NCBI RefSeq assembly: GCF_014639235.1
Contig: NZ_BMFU01000017.1
Span: forward strand, 13,853 to 77,852
Length of the DNA stretch: 64,000 nt
Source: Paenibacillus silvae
Lineage (GTDB): Bacteria > Bacillota > Bacilli > Paenibacillales > Paenibacillaceae
Reading direction: 5' to 3'
Below are positions 1-8,380 of this stretch, piece after piece. Under the pieces are notes generated by a model, which had not been told where the DNA came from, made no database searches, and worked only from the letters and a program-made list of their open reading frames with translations. A program made the translations under genes and the position numbers. Numbering within the stretch: position 1 is the stretch's first letter; every line of letters begins with the position of its first letter.

Positions 1-880
1 GCAGCTGATTGGTGATCTGTATGATGTGCTGTATCCTGTATATGAAACGATTAGCGGGATGGAAGGCATGGAAGACGATGCACTGATCGATGCAGTGCCT
101 GCCACGAAGGAAGAGGCAGTGACAGAAATGTACAATATGATCAAAGAAGGACTGGACAGTATTCTGGTAGACTATGACCAGGAACTGAACAACCTGCTGA
201 AGGATGTCCCTGAGCTCAAGACGGTATTCGGTCCGGAAACCAAATTAAATATGGACTTTTTCCTGGATAACAAGCTGGATATTCGCAAACAGAATATGTC
301 GTTAAAAGTGGCTGTGCCTGCTTCGGAGGAACTGCCGGTACACGCAGTAACGATCAGCTCAGACAGTGAGCTGTGGAATGTCGGTGGAGCAGTTACAGTC
401 GATGCAGTGGATGCACCACAGGGCGTGCTGGAACTGGTGGAAGGGCAGACCACCCCTGGTCAGGTGCTTCGCAACTTTGATTCCAACTCTGTAGTGTATC
501 AATTGCTGAGGAACCAAATGAAAATTACAACCAAGAGTGTGTTCCTCTACCCTGATGATGAAACATACGGTGCAATTACGGTTAAAAATACTACGTTTGT
601 GCCACTTCGCTACCTGTCCGAGCAATTGGATGCAGAAGTGAAATGGACTAAGGGCTCCAACCAGATCGTTGTGATCGACGACATTACTGGAGACAAGATT
701 GTACTGACGGTAGGCTCTCCAAAGGCAACGGTTGCGGGGCAAGAAGTCACGATGGTGGAGTCGGCCTTTGTTGGAAAGAACGGAAAAACCTATGTGCCGC
801 TGCGCTTCATGGCGGAATCGCTTGGCGCTACAGTGGAGAAAGAGCAGGATACAGGCTGGATTTTCATTGATCGTCCGTAA
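1..880 (+). CDS. Copper amine oxidase N-terminal (stalk) domain protein, 5' truncated
   Basis: The reading frame is open from the first bases of the window, so the N-terminus, probably with a signal peptide, lies upstream. The visible 290 or so residues form a helical, acidic region followed by two beta-rich repeats typical of the copper-amine-oxidase-like stalk domain: TTFVPLRYLSEQLDAEV and KTYVPLRFMAESLGATV, each followed by a short strand ending in a hydrophobic-Asp motif. In Firmicutes this domain is a wall or extracellular binding module found in secreted proteins; no oxidase active site is present. The natural stop is at 880. The specific role is not deducible. Confidence 0.8.
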   Translation, partial: QLIGDLYDVLYPVYETISGMEGMEDDALIDAVPATKEEAVTEMYNMIKEGLDSILVDYDQELNNLLKDVPELKTVFGPETKLNMDFFLDNKLDIRKQNMSLKVAVPASEELPVHAVTISSDSELWNVGGAVTVDAVDAPQGVLELVEGQTTPGQVLRNFDSNSVVYQLLRNQMKITTKSVFLYPDDETYGAITVKNTTFVPLRYLSEQLDAEVKWTKGSNQIVVIDDITGDKIVLTVGSPKATVAGQEVTMVESAFVGKNGKTYVPLRFMAESLGATVEKEQDTGWIFIDRP

Positions 881-1137
881 TATCAAGTAAGTTAGCGTGT
901 AGATGATCGTTTACATGAAAGGGGATTTCAGAGCATGCCAGATTTCTCGTAATGATGTTGAAAAGAACAAGGCGTAAAAATTCCGCTAGACCAACACGGG
1001 ATACGTCTGTCCTTTTTGAACCGTTACGAGGAGCTTCGGCGTTGCATCTGAATGGATGAAACGATACAGGAGTGCCTCTATTGGAGGTGCTCCTTTTTGT
1101 CGTGTCATCACCAAATAAATCCCCAGAGGTGTTATAT
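881..1137 (+). other. Long leader or intergenic region ahead of the GNAT fusion
   Basis: About 255 bases separate the stalk gene from the GNAT fusion. It contains several short inverted repeats and ends in a terminator-like hairpin placed only 40 bases before the start codon, which is how transcription attenuators look. I looked for a T-box sequence (GGTGGNACC) and for common riboswitch cores and found none. It may simply be the terminator of the upstream gene. Confidence 0.35.
1068..1098 (+). terminator. Terminator-like hairpin in the leader of the GNAT fusion
   Basis: An 11-bp stem (1068-1078 with 1084-1094, two G-U pairs) and a 5-base loop are followed by a run of T. It ends 40 bases before the GNAT start codon, so it is either the terminator of the stalk gene or an attenuator. 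Confidence 0.6.
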
Positions 1138-2613
1138 ATGAATAATGGCTTCACGATTAATGCGGGTACAGTGACACTGCGTCCTTTTACCCTGGAAGAC
1201 AAGCCGGCACTAGCTGCCTTGACCCGTCAGCCTGAGATTACGGACCTGTTACCGGATTGGAAGATGACGGAGCAGCAATTAAGCGAGTTTTTACAGTTCG
1301 TTGTAGGGAGTTATGAGCGGTTTGGCCCACAGGATGTACGAATCATGCTGGCGGTCGTTCACCAGGAGAGTCAGCAGCTGGTTGGCTGGTGTGGTGTGTT
1401 TCCAAACGATATGCTTGACTCGTCAGACCGCGAGGTGGCGTATGCCATCTCACGGGATTACCGCAATAGAGGATATATCACAGCAGCGGTGGGGGCGCTG
1501 ACAACGTATTTGTTCAAGCACACATCGTTGACCCGGATTGTAGGTATTGTAAAAACATATAATCCTGCCTCCCGCATAGTGCTGGAGCATAACGCTTTCC
1601 GATACGTGAATCGCAGACGGCTCTCTGACGGAGAGGATTATGATTATTTTGAATGCATTCACAGCGCTTCTGGCGCAATGCTTTCCCATTTCGCTGAACC
1701 TAACGAACTCATTCAACCATTGATACGCTTGCGTCGGGCCAAACACGAAGATGCAGCTCTGCTTACCGACATATGTACACGCGCTTTTGATCAGGCCATC
1801 CGTGTCTGGGGGAACGGGGAGAAGGACATGGACAGCAATCTCTGCCCTCCGGGTTACAGTTTGCTTCGTCTGCATGAATATGTGATTCGCGAGTGGGACT
1901 ACTATGTGGTGGAGGCAGATGGTTGTGCAGTTGGTGGTGTAAGTGTGAATGTGCTTGGTCATGACAGTGCAAGGGTGGATAAAATCTTTATTGACCCCGT
2001 CTGCCAGGGAAGCGGGATTGGCTCACAAGTCATCAAACAGATTGAGGCTGAATATTCCCATATTCGCCAGTGGAGACTGGAGACGTCTGGTCGACAGCGG
2101 GATAATCATCATTTCTATGAGAAACTGGGTTATGTTTGCATCTACCCCTCTGAGACCGAGTATGTTTATGAGAAAATTATAGAAACCGGAGCTAGAAAGC
2201 ACCCTATGAATTCTCACAGGGAATTTGTTCAGGCAGATTTGGATTCGACGTGGTACAGTTCCAGTTCTATGGTGAACAGCCGAATTACCGATTGCAATCT
2301 GAGCGGAAGCAAATTAACAAACCTCAATATGACGGAAATGCTGCTGGGAGATCTACGTTTGACGGACACCAAGTTTGAGTTCTGCGCTTTGGATGGTGTT
2401 CAGTTCCAAGATATACATCTTGGCTCAGAGCGTGTTCCTATGCATTGGAAGCATTGTGATTTGGGAGGGAGTCGTTTTGTTGATTGTGACTTATCGGGTA
2501 TCGAGCTGGAACGGTGTCAGGTGGCGGGAATGAGCATTAACGGGGTTTCTGTTGAGCAGTTATTCGAGGCTTATGAGATGCTCAAGAAACCGGGAGCACA
2601 AGCTGATGATTGA
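1138..2613 (+). CDS. Fusion: GNAT acetyltransferase + GNAT acetyltransferase + pentapeptide-repeat domain
   Basis: This 491-residue protein carries three modules. Residues 1-180 are a RimJ/RimL-like GNAT fold (TLRPFTLEDKPAL, then YRNRGYITAAVGAL as the acetyl-CoA loop). Residues about 195-355 are a second GNAT (IRLRRAKHEDAALL, VDKIFIDPVCQGSGIGSQVI, FYEKLGYV). Residues about 360-480 contain degenerate pentapeptide repeats (CNLSG, SKLTN, CDLGG, CDLSG). The ATG at 1138 is preferred over an upstream GTG because AGAGGTG sits 7 bases before it. GNATs acetylate amines or protein N-termini; the substrate here is unknown. The triple fusion is unusual, because such domains normally occur as separate proteins. 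The stop overlaps an SDR remnant. Confidence 0.8.
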   Translation: MNNGFTINAGTVTLRPFTLEDKPALAALTRQPEITDLLPDWKMTEQQLSEFLQFVVGSYERFGPQDVRIMLAVVHQESQQLVGWCGVFPNDMLDSSDREVAYAISRDYRNRGYITAAVGALTTYLFKHTSLTRIVGIVKTYNPASRIVLEHNAFRYVNRRRLSDGEDYDYFECIHSASGAMLSHFAEPNELIQPLIRLRRAKHEDAALLTDICTRAFDQAIRVWGNGEKDMDSNLCPPGYSLLRLHEYVIREWDYYVVEADGCAVGGVSVNVLGHDSARVDKIFIDPVCQGSGIGSQVIKQIEAEYSHIRQWRLETSGRQRDNHHFYEKLGYVCIYPSETEYVYEKIIETGARKHPMNSHREFVQADLDSTWYSSSSMVNSRITDCNLSGSKLTNLNMTEMLLGDLRLTDTKFEFCALDGVQFQDIHLGSERVPMHWKHCDLGGSRFVDCDLSGIELERCQVAGMSINGVSVEQLFEAYEMLKKPGAQADD

Positions 2614-2897
2614 TTAAATTGTGGGATGCAGCCATTGAATATGCGGAGCACGGCATCAGCATCAACGCGGTAGCTCCGGGAGCCATTCTCACGGATATGG
2701 TGATTGGTTCCTTCAAACAGATCAATCCGGATGATTGGGAGTCAGCGTCCAAGGAATTTGTGAAGGACAATCCTGCAAAGCGTTTGGGTGATCCTAAGGA
2801 AGTGGGGCGTTTGGTTGCATTCCTGCTATCGGGTGAATCACCGTTTATTAACGGGGCCATCATTCCGATTGACGGCGCCCAATCTGCCAAATACTAA
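2610..2897 (+). pseudogene. C-terminal remnant of a short-chain dehydrogenase/reductase
   Basis: The 95 codons match only the last 90 or so residues of classical SDR enzymes: AAIEYAEHGISINAVAPGAI (substrate loop and PG motif), then PAKRLGDPKEVGRLVAFLLS and the terminal INGAIIPIDGAQ. The NAD(P)-binding TGxxxGIG motif and the catalytic Ser and YxxxK residues are absent. Similarity starts abruptly a few codons after the stop of the GNAT fusion and there is no ribosome site. This is the 3' end of a glucose-dehydrogenase or FabG-like gene left by a deletion, possibly the same event that created the upstream junction. Expression as a functional enzyme is very unlikely. Confidence 0.8.
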
Positions 2898-2931
2898 GTG
2901 CAGCAGATCATCAGATGAATGGAAAAAACAG

Positions 2932-2980
2932 ATATGCCCTTCCAAGCTGTAGCTGTATCTATGTTTGGAGGGGCATATTT
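2932..2980 (+). terminator. Hairpin after the SDR remnant
   Basis: A 14-bp stem (2932-2945 with 2965-2978, one G-U) is followed by a short T-rich stretch. It probably was the terminator of the intact SDR gene and may also stop transcripts from the convergent GNAT gene. Confidence 0.6.
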
Positions 2981-3069
2981 ATGCTGTTTATTTTTATAAG
3001 GAAAGGATGCTGAATTGAATTCATTGTGCTGCTGTAATGCGTATGCTCTTATACATATTTTCACATTAC

Positions 3070-3528
3070 TCAGATGTGCTGCAGCTGCTGCGACCGCTTG
3101 CTGAAACCAGTGCTGCCCGCAGTATAACCCATCTCTTTATAAAATGCATGCGCAGCTTCGCGTGCGGCGCTATTGCTGCTATTTAACGATATGGAATCTA
3201 CCTGCTGCTCAGCTGCCCAATGTTCAGCGGCCTGGAGTAGCTGACGACCGATGCCGCGGCTGCGATAATGCTCATGAATTACCAGAACCATAATTCGGCA
3301 GTGTCTACCGTTCTTCTCATAGAGATAAGACGTTTGCATGCCAATGAGCCCGACTACACGCCCGCGTATTTCTGCTACCAGTGTAGTATAGTTGGCATCA
3401 GCTTCAATGTGCTTATATCGCTCCTGCATCTCCGCATAGGTTGTGGGATATCCAAGCTGATCCATCAGAATGACCATATCTTGCAAATCCTGATTCGTGC
3501 TGTGCCGAATACGTATATCCAGACTCAT
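3070..3528 (-). CDS. GNAT family N-acetyltransferase
   Basis: This single-domain 152-residue GNAT has the expected order: N-terminal IRHSTNQDLQDMVILMDQLG, central beta strands (TTLVAEIRGRVVGLIGMQ), acetyl-CoA pyrophosphate loop HYRSRGIGRQLLQAAE (R/QxxGxG/A type) and a C-terminal AAHAFYKEMGY. The length is typical. The start codon overlaps the stop of ddl by four bases, so the two are translationally coupled and probably co-transcribed. The substrate is unknown; coupling to ddl hints at, but does not prove, a role linked to amino acid or cell-wall metabolism. Confidence 0.85.
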   Translation of the reverse strand: MSLDIRIRHSTNQDLQDMVILMDQLGYPTTYAEMQERYKHIEADANYTTLVAEIRGRVVGLIGMQTSYLYEKNGRHCRIMVLVIHEHYRSRGIGRQLLQAAEHWAAEQQVDSISLNSSNSAAREAAHAFYKEMGYTAGSTGFSKRSQQLQHI

Positions 3529-4445
3529 ACCCGGGACACCTCCACAGACCGTTCCTTCAGGGACAGATCAATAATGGTGTCTAACAATTCGGCAAAAGAA
3601 ATACCTGCCGCGGCTGCACTTTTGGGCAGCAGGCTGTTCCGGGTAAGGCCCGGTAAGGTGTTCACCTCAAGCACGTAAGGGACACCATCCCGAATGAGCA
3701 TATCCACTCTGGCGTAGACGCTGCATTTGAGCACCGTGTAACAGGTCAATGCTGCGGCTTCTACACGCTGATGCAGATCGGGAGGCAGCTGAATAACCTG
3801 CTCATCCGCACCGTTATCATCGTATTTGGCGGCATAGTCGAAAAAGGCTGCATTTGCACGGATGGAGATGACAGGCAGCATTTTGCCATCAACAATAGCG
3901 CAGGTAATCTCGTCACCTTCGATGTATTGCTCGATCATCACGCTGTCATCCCACGCCAGAGCAGCCCCTACCGCGGCGGCCAGTGCAGATGGTTCATGTA
4001 CAATCTGTGTTCCGATGCTGGAGCCCCCTGAATTGGGTTTGACCACGAGAGGATACGTCAATTGCTGGACGGCGGCTGAGGACAAATCCTGCATCTGCTT
4101 GACTTGCAGCCAATCCCCTGTGAGCACTCCAGCCTGTCGCATAAGCTGCTTGGACATGTCTTTATCCATACATACGCTGCTGGCAAGCACGCCGCATCCA
4201 GTATAGGGGATACCAAGGGATTCCAGGGTGCCCTGTACCGTACCGTCTTCCCCGTATTTACCGTGCAGAGCAAGTAAAGCAACATCAATTCCTTCGGATT
4301 TGTCGATCAAATCCCGTTTGGAATTCAGCTCAATGGGTATAACCTCATATTTGCTTCGGTCCAGATTCGCCACCATCTCCTGTCCGGTGAGCAGGGAGAT
4401 GTCCCGCTCAGAAGATGTACCGCCCATAATAACGCCGACTCTCAT
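3525..4445 (-). CDS. ddl: D-alanine--D-alanine ligase
   Basis: This ATP-grasp enzyme joins two D-alanines for the peptidoglycan precursor UDP-MurNAc-pentapeptide, in the cytoplasm. The 306-residue sequence shows the N-terminal VGVIMGGTSSERDISLLTG signature, ALHGKYGEDGTVQGTLE, the ATP-grasp segment PLVVKPNSGGSSIGT, EQYIEGDEITCAIV, and the Mg-binding C-terminal EVNTLPGLTRNSLLPK. The length is that of the short DdlB-type group. It is first in a two-gene operon with the GNAT gene and lies about 270 bases downstream of the MocR-type regulator. Paenibacilli often carry more than one ddl, so it need not be the essential copy. Confidence 0.92.
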   Translation of the reverse strand: MRVGVIMGGTSSERDISLLTGQEMVANLDRSKYEVIPIELNSKRDLIDKSEGIDVALLALHGKYGEDGTVQGTLESLGIPYTGCGVLASSVCMDKDMSKQLMRQAGVLTGDWLQVKQMQDLSSAAVQQLTYPLVVKPNSGGSSIGTQIVHEPSALAAAVGAALAWDDSVMIEQYIEGDEITCAIVDGKMLPVISIRANAAFFDYAAKYDDNGADEQVIQLPPDLHQRVEAAALTCYTVLKCSVYARVDMLIRDGVPYVLEVNTLPGLTRNSLLPKSAAAAGISFAELLDTIIDLSLKERSVEVSRV

Positions 4446-4466
4446 ATGAAAATCCTCCCCGTTTCT

Positions 4467-4548
4467 ATATAAGTTGAACCAAAGGTTTTACACAATCCAC
4501 TCCGACGACAAAATAACCTTCCAATCGCTGTTATCCCCAGTTTTTTTT
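4467..4548 (-). repeat. Dispersed repeat family A, copy 1
   Basis: Read on the minus strand, this about 80-base element matches copies at 32110-32192 and 62264-62347. Shared blocks are CTGGGGATAAC or CTGGTGATAAC near one end, TTTGTCRTCGGAGTG and TGTGTAAA in the middle, and TTCAACTT at the other end. It sits in the 5' flank of ddl. No coding sequence is apparent. Confidence 0.75.
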
Positions 4549-4554
4549 GGTTTC

Positions 4555-4675
4555 CCTTTCCAAAGGGGAAAATCTGGTGATAAGCGTATGCTTCCGATGT
4601 AGCTTTCTTGCAGAAAGCTTTCAGGCAACCGCTTCGCTTTTCAGGTTTTTCAGTCCTCTCCGTTAATGTGTAAAA
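4555..4675 (+). repeat. Dispersed repeat family A-prime, copy 1
   Basis: It is about 115 bases long and matched by 19670-19790. Shared blocks are AAAAGGGAAAAT or AAAGGGGAAAAT, then GTGATAA, GCTTCCGATG, AGCTTTCTTG, AAAGCTTTCAGGC or AAACTTTCAGGC, CGCTTCGCTTTT and CTGTCCTCT or CAGTCCTCT. It directly adjoins a family A copy here, and the GGGAAAATC-GTGATAA part resembles the first block of family A. Confidence 0.75.
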
Positions 4676-4713
4676 GAGCAGTTCATCTTATATCGTACTT
4701 TTATTAAATGACC

Positions 4714-6165
4714 TTACATCATGCTCGCAGCCGTCTCTCCAATCGTACGGATGCCTTTACGTATATTTTCGTCGCTAACTCTGGAGAAGCCAAGCCGCAT
4801 CGTGTGAAGTCCTTGACCAGGTTCCAGGTAGAACGTGTCTCCAGGTGTGAAGGTAACGCCCTTCGCCTTGCAGGCGACGAGAAGTTCTCTGGTTTGAATC
4901 TCTGGAGGGAACTGCACGAACAGGTGCAGGCCGCCCGCCCCGGAAATCTGGCACATGGGTAAATACCGCTTCAGGCAGTGAACCACAAGCTCATATTTCC
5001 GTTTGTATTCCATGCGAGCTCGCTTCAGGTATTTCTCGAAATTACCGTTGCTCAGGTACTGATAGAGCAGCGATTGATCCAAGGTGGACGTATGGATGCT
5101 ACGAGCCCGCTTCATGCTCTCCAGATAATCGATTAACGCTGCATCGGCAATAATCCAGCCCACACGCAGTCCGGGGAACAGAACTTTGGAGAAGCTGCCC
5201 AGATACACCAGACCATTGCCGCTGCCCATGCTGGCAATCAAGGGAGAGACATGAGAGCCGGAATATCGAAGCTCTTCATTGAATCCATCCTCGATAATCG
5301 GGACCTGATATTCATTCATTAAACGTATAATTTCAGTCCGTTTGGCAGGTGAAGTCACGATTCCGGTCGGATTGTGGTAAGAGGGCACAAGATATGCCAG
5401 ATCATACGCATTGCCAGCGAGCTCTTGCTCCAGCTGCTTCAGGTCGAGGCCATCCGGCTCCATGTTGATGCCCGTTAGCTGAAACTGATGCAGCCTGAGA
5501 TTTTTGATTGCCGTGTGGTGTGTCGGATTCTCACAGAGCGCTTTACCGCTTTTTTTGCGCAATGCCCCAAGCACCAGGTCGAAGCCCTCCGTGAATCCGT
5601 TCGTGATCAGGATATCCTTGCCGGTGAGGTCTACCCCTTTATTCTCCATATAATGCAGCAGATACTTCATGAGTGGCCTGTAACCTTGCGCGTAGCCGTA
5701 ATTAAGCAGGACCTCGCCTTCAAGAGACATCCGGTCCAGAAAAGCCCTTTTCACATTATGCAGATCAAACAGCTTCTCATCCGGTGCAATGCTGGTAAAC
5801 GAAATGTCCCCGCGTTCGGCTCCCGATCCATGCTTCATCAGATCATATTGCTCGGCCCGAATGGCATATTCACTCACCTCGGCGTTCCAGTCCAGCTCCC
5901 AGTGTGCTTCGGCCTTCGGTGTTTCCAAGAGTGTGCTGACGTAATTGCCTTTGCCTTTCAAAGCATAGATCAGCCCCTCATCCTCAAGCTCCGCGTAGGC
6001 GAGTAGAATCGTACTGCGGCTAACCTTCATGAGTGTACTCAGCTCACGGGTGGAAGGCAGTTTTTGATTGGGCTGCAGGCCGCCTTTTAACATCAATCGC
6101 TTCAAATAATCTTTGACTTGTATATATACAGGGCGGTCCTCCGTCAACTGCAGATCGGAATACAT
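4714..6165 (-). CDS. MocR/PdxR-type regulator (GntR winged helix fused to aminotransferase fold)
   Basis: The 483-residue protein has an N-terminal GntR-type winged helix (residues about 10-80: PVYIQVKDYLKRLMLKGG, KLPSTRELSTLMKVSRSTI) and a C-terminal type I aminotransferase domain (about 110-480). The PLP-lysine motif is SFSKVLFPGLRVGWI; YLVPSYHNPTG and the C-terminal RLGFSR arginine region are also present. This is the MocR/PdxR/GabR class, in which PLP plus an amino compound controls DNA binding. The ATG at 6165 is chosen because GAGGGAG lies 7 bases upstream; a longer frame begins at 6222 without a good ribosome site. No pdxST or gab genes are adjacent, so the target is not evident. ddl lies downstream, suggesting D-alanine or PLP-linked control as one possibility. 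Confidence 0.88.
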   Translation of the reverse strand: MYSDLQLTEDRPVYIQVKDYLKRLMLKGGLQPNQKLPSTRELSTLMKVSRSTILLAYAELEDEGLIYALKGKGNYVSTLLETPKAEAHWELDWNAEVSEYAIRAEQYDLMKHGSGAERGDISFTSIAPDEKLFDLHNVKRAFLDRMSLEGEVLLNYGYAQGYRPLMKYLLHYMENKGVDLTGKDILITNGFTEGFDLVLGALRKKSGKALCENPTHHTAIKNLRLHQFQLTGINMEPDGLDLKQLEQELAGNAYDLAYLVPSYHNPTGIVTSPAKRTEIIRLMNEYQVPIIEDGFNEELRYSGSHVSPLIASMGSGNGLVYLGSFSKVLFPGLRVGWIIADAALIDYLESMKRARSIHTSTLDQSLLYQYLSNGNFEKYLKRARMEYKRKYELVVHCLKRYLPMCQISGAGGLHLFVQFPPEIQTRELLVACKAKGVTFTPGDTFYLEPGQGLHTMRLGFSRVSDENIRKGIRTIGETAASMM

Positions 6166-7535
6166 CCCATCACTCCCTCTTCTGGTATCTTCCCATATTA
6201 TAAACCTGGCTGAAAGAACCACGATACCTCTGTTTCACAGCTCAGGTGGCCTGAGTCACATGTGCAAACGGGAAAAAGCCCTGGCTCAAATGCCGGGCTG
6301 GAGGTAGAACTTGTTCAATTCTAAGGTTGTAATACTATGCTTGCCTACCTGCTACAGTTTCGTGTTCTGACTAGTCTCTGAGGAAATAACTGTTTATCTA
6401 TATGGTGTCTCTAATTGCTATGGTCAGGCTACAATGAAAATATTATTGCTTTGATTTCTGAATGATCAACGGATTGCGGTGGTCAAAAGAAATCTTGTTA
6501 GCGGCTGGTTATCCAGCACTACTTACTCTAATTAGGGTCGTATAGATGGTGAATCCACTTTCTATTCAAGCTACTTTTTTAAAGCTAATGTTCTTTCTTC
6601 TTTCTAACTGTCCTCTTCTCGTGTGCACATCACCGAATTCAGTAGAGAAAGACTGAAAATTATGAACATCTCAGACAAACATGGATATAAAGACATGTGT
6701 CTTAGTGCCCAAATTCTTCCTCTACCCATATAGTACCACTTTGAATCAGGGAAGTTAAGTTTTTTTTTGAAATATTTGTCGCAATAGCGAAAATTCCGTG
6801 AATTGTGCTTCAAATAGAGTGAAATGGTGTCGAATGATAATCCGAAAAAGGAGATTCTACTAACCGTATATAGAACGTGTAGAATAAGGGATTAGTTTGT
6901 TTTTTTTGCCGAAAATCTCCTGTTTCAAACTGCAGCGGGTGAGGTGTTATTTGTCGGGAAAGCGCGAAAAAGCATGTGTCATGATTGTTACCGGGTGGAA
7001 GCAGGAAAGAAAATAAAAGTGCCATACATATATTATCAATTTAATATAAGTGAAGTATAATGGGCATAAGGTGCTTTACGAGCAAGCAAATGAATGAATA
7101 AGCCAGGCTTTATTGAGCATGGAAGGTAATGCATTGCGCAATTACGTAATTATTTATGTGAAGATGGGCGAAAGTAAGTGAGAATTGCAGAAATAAATAT
7201 GTTATTGCGTAAATACGTAATATGATGCGTAAATAAGTGCATTTGCAAGTGGAATGATAAAGCCATTATGTGAATCAGCAAGTTAGCAGGTAAGTAAGCG
7301 GATGTGTCAGTGAGTTAATAAGCAAGCTGATGAGCAAGTTAGTGAGTTGGTTAGTAAGCTAGTACGTGAGTAACGAAGTAAGCGTGTGTAAAGTGTAAAT
7401 AAGTGATTAACTGGTCCTGGAGCAGGGCAGAGGCATGCAGCAGGAAGAGACATTCTGTTAACCGTCAAGCACAACGCAGCAGCACCTACATCGGGTTTTA
7501 TAGATTTGCCAAATACATAGGAAGAGGTGATTGTG
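6166..7535. other. Gene-free region of 1.4 kb, partly low-complexity
   Basis: No frame here has a credible ribosome site plus protein-like composition. Bases 6300-7060 are AT-rich with T- and A-runs. Bases 7075-7400 are a degenerate tetranucleotide-like stretch, annotated separately. The promoter of the Bax-inhibitor-like gene should lie near the right end, and the 5' control region of the MocR regulator at the left end. Confidence 0.5.
7075..7400 (+). repeat. Degenerate AAGT/GAGT/AAGC low-complexity tract
   Basis: The plus strand is dominated by imperfect reiterations of four-base units (AAGT, GAGT, AAGC, TAGT), such as GTTAGTGAGTTGGTTAGTAA. The units drift too much for a classical microsatellite and there is no fixed spacer, so it is not a CRISPR. 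Stops occur in all frames. Confidence 0.6.
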
Positions 7536-8282
7536 TTGATCGGTCGTAGCGGTAACCCTACACTTAAAGACAGCACATTTGAGAACAGAGGGTATGGAGA
7601 GGATCGGTATCAGGAGTACATGACAATTAACGGCACGGTGAACAAAGCGTTCATTACGCTGGTCATTCTGCTTGGCAGTGCATTTGCAACGTGGATGATG
7701 TTCTTTAACGGACAAGAAGTGATGCCGCTTGCGTATGGCGGGTTAATTGTTGGCTTTATTCTCGCGCTGGTGATCTCTTTCAAACCGGTGGTTGCTCCTT
7801 ATCTCGTACCCGTCTACGCTGTAGCAGAGGGAATGTTCCTTGGAGCGCTCTCGGCAACGTATGAGTCTCTGTACAATGGCATTACACTACAGGCGGCACT
7901 GTTAACTATTGCGGTTTTTATCGCACTCCTGACAGCGTACAAAACAAGAATGATCAAAGCGACAGAAAACTTCAAACTGGGTGTTGTTGCAGCAACTGGC
8001 GGTATTATGATTATGTACCTGCTCAGCTTTGTGCTCGGTTTCTTCGGTATTACGATTCCGTATCTGCATGAGAACAGCTTGATCGGTATCGGTATTTCTG
8101 TAGTCATCGTCATTATTGCTGCCCTCAATCTGGTGCTGGATTTCGACTTCATCGAAGGTGGTGCCGAGCAAGGCGCGCCCAAGTATATGGAGTGGTACGG
8201 TGCGTTCGGGCTGATGGTAACTCTGGTATGGCTGTACATTGAGATTATTCGTCTACTCAGCAAACTGCGGAGCAGGGACTAG
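7536..8282 (+). CDS. Bax inhibitor-1/YccA-like integral membrane protein
   Basis: The 248-residue protein has seven hydrophobic segments after a short soluble N-terminus. Late family features are LVLDFDFIEGGAEQGAPKYM and WYGAFGLMVTLVWLYIEIIRLL, where the two acidic residues in the DFDFIE region correspond to the conserved pair lining the pore in bacterial BI-1 relatives. Known relatives are pH-sensitive calcium leak channels or interact with FtsH; the role here is inferred only from family. Ribosome site GAAGAGG at 7521-7527 favours TTG 7536 (or GTG 7533) as start. It is monocistronic, with a terminator downstream. Confidence 0.85.
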   Translation: MIGRSGNPTLKDSTFENRGYGEDRYQEYMTINGTVNKAFITLVILLGSAFATWMMFFNGQEVMPLAYGGLIVGFILALVISFKPVVAPYLVPVYAVAEGMFLGALSATYESLYNGITLQAALLTIAVFIALLTAYKTRMIKATENFKLGVVAATGGIMIMYLLSFVLGFFGITIPYLHENSLIGIGISVVIVIIAALNLVLDFDFIEGGAEQGAPKYMEWYGAFGLMVTLVWLYIEIIRLLSKLRSRD

Positions 8283-8345
8283 AGGCACTGTGCAGTAGTG
8301 AGCCTAACGATATGGTTGTATCTTGTTTGATTGTTTGACGTAAGC

Positions 8346-8380
8346 AAGGCCAATGCGTATAACCAGCGTGTTGGCTTTTT
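8346..8380 (+). terminator. Rho-independent terminator after the BI-1-like gene
   Basis: A 9-bp stem (8349-8357 with 8367-8375, two G-U pairs) extended by A-U pairs is followed by TTTTT. Confidence 0.8.

Noticed and set aside
359..886. Long minus-strand frame opposite the stalk protein gene
   Set aside because: It is antisense to a clear coding sequence, has no ribosome site and its composition is that of a shadow frame.
881..1137. T-box or known riboswitch ahead of the GNAT fusion
   Set aside because: The T-box GGTGGNACC sequence and the conserved cores of common riboswitches were not found.
7075..7400. Regular short repeats suggestive of a CRISPR array
   Set aside because: Units are four bases with drift, there are no constant-length repeats or spacers, and no cas genes occur in the window.
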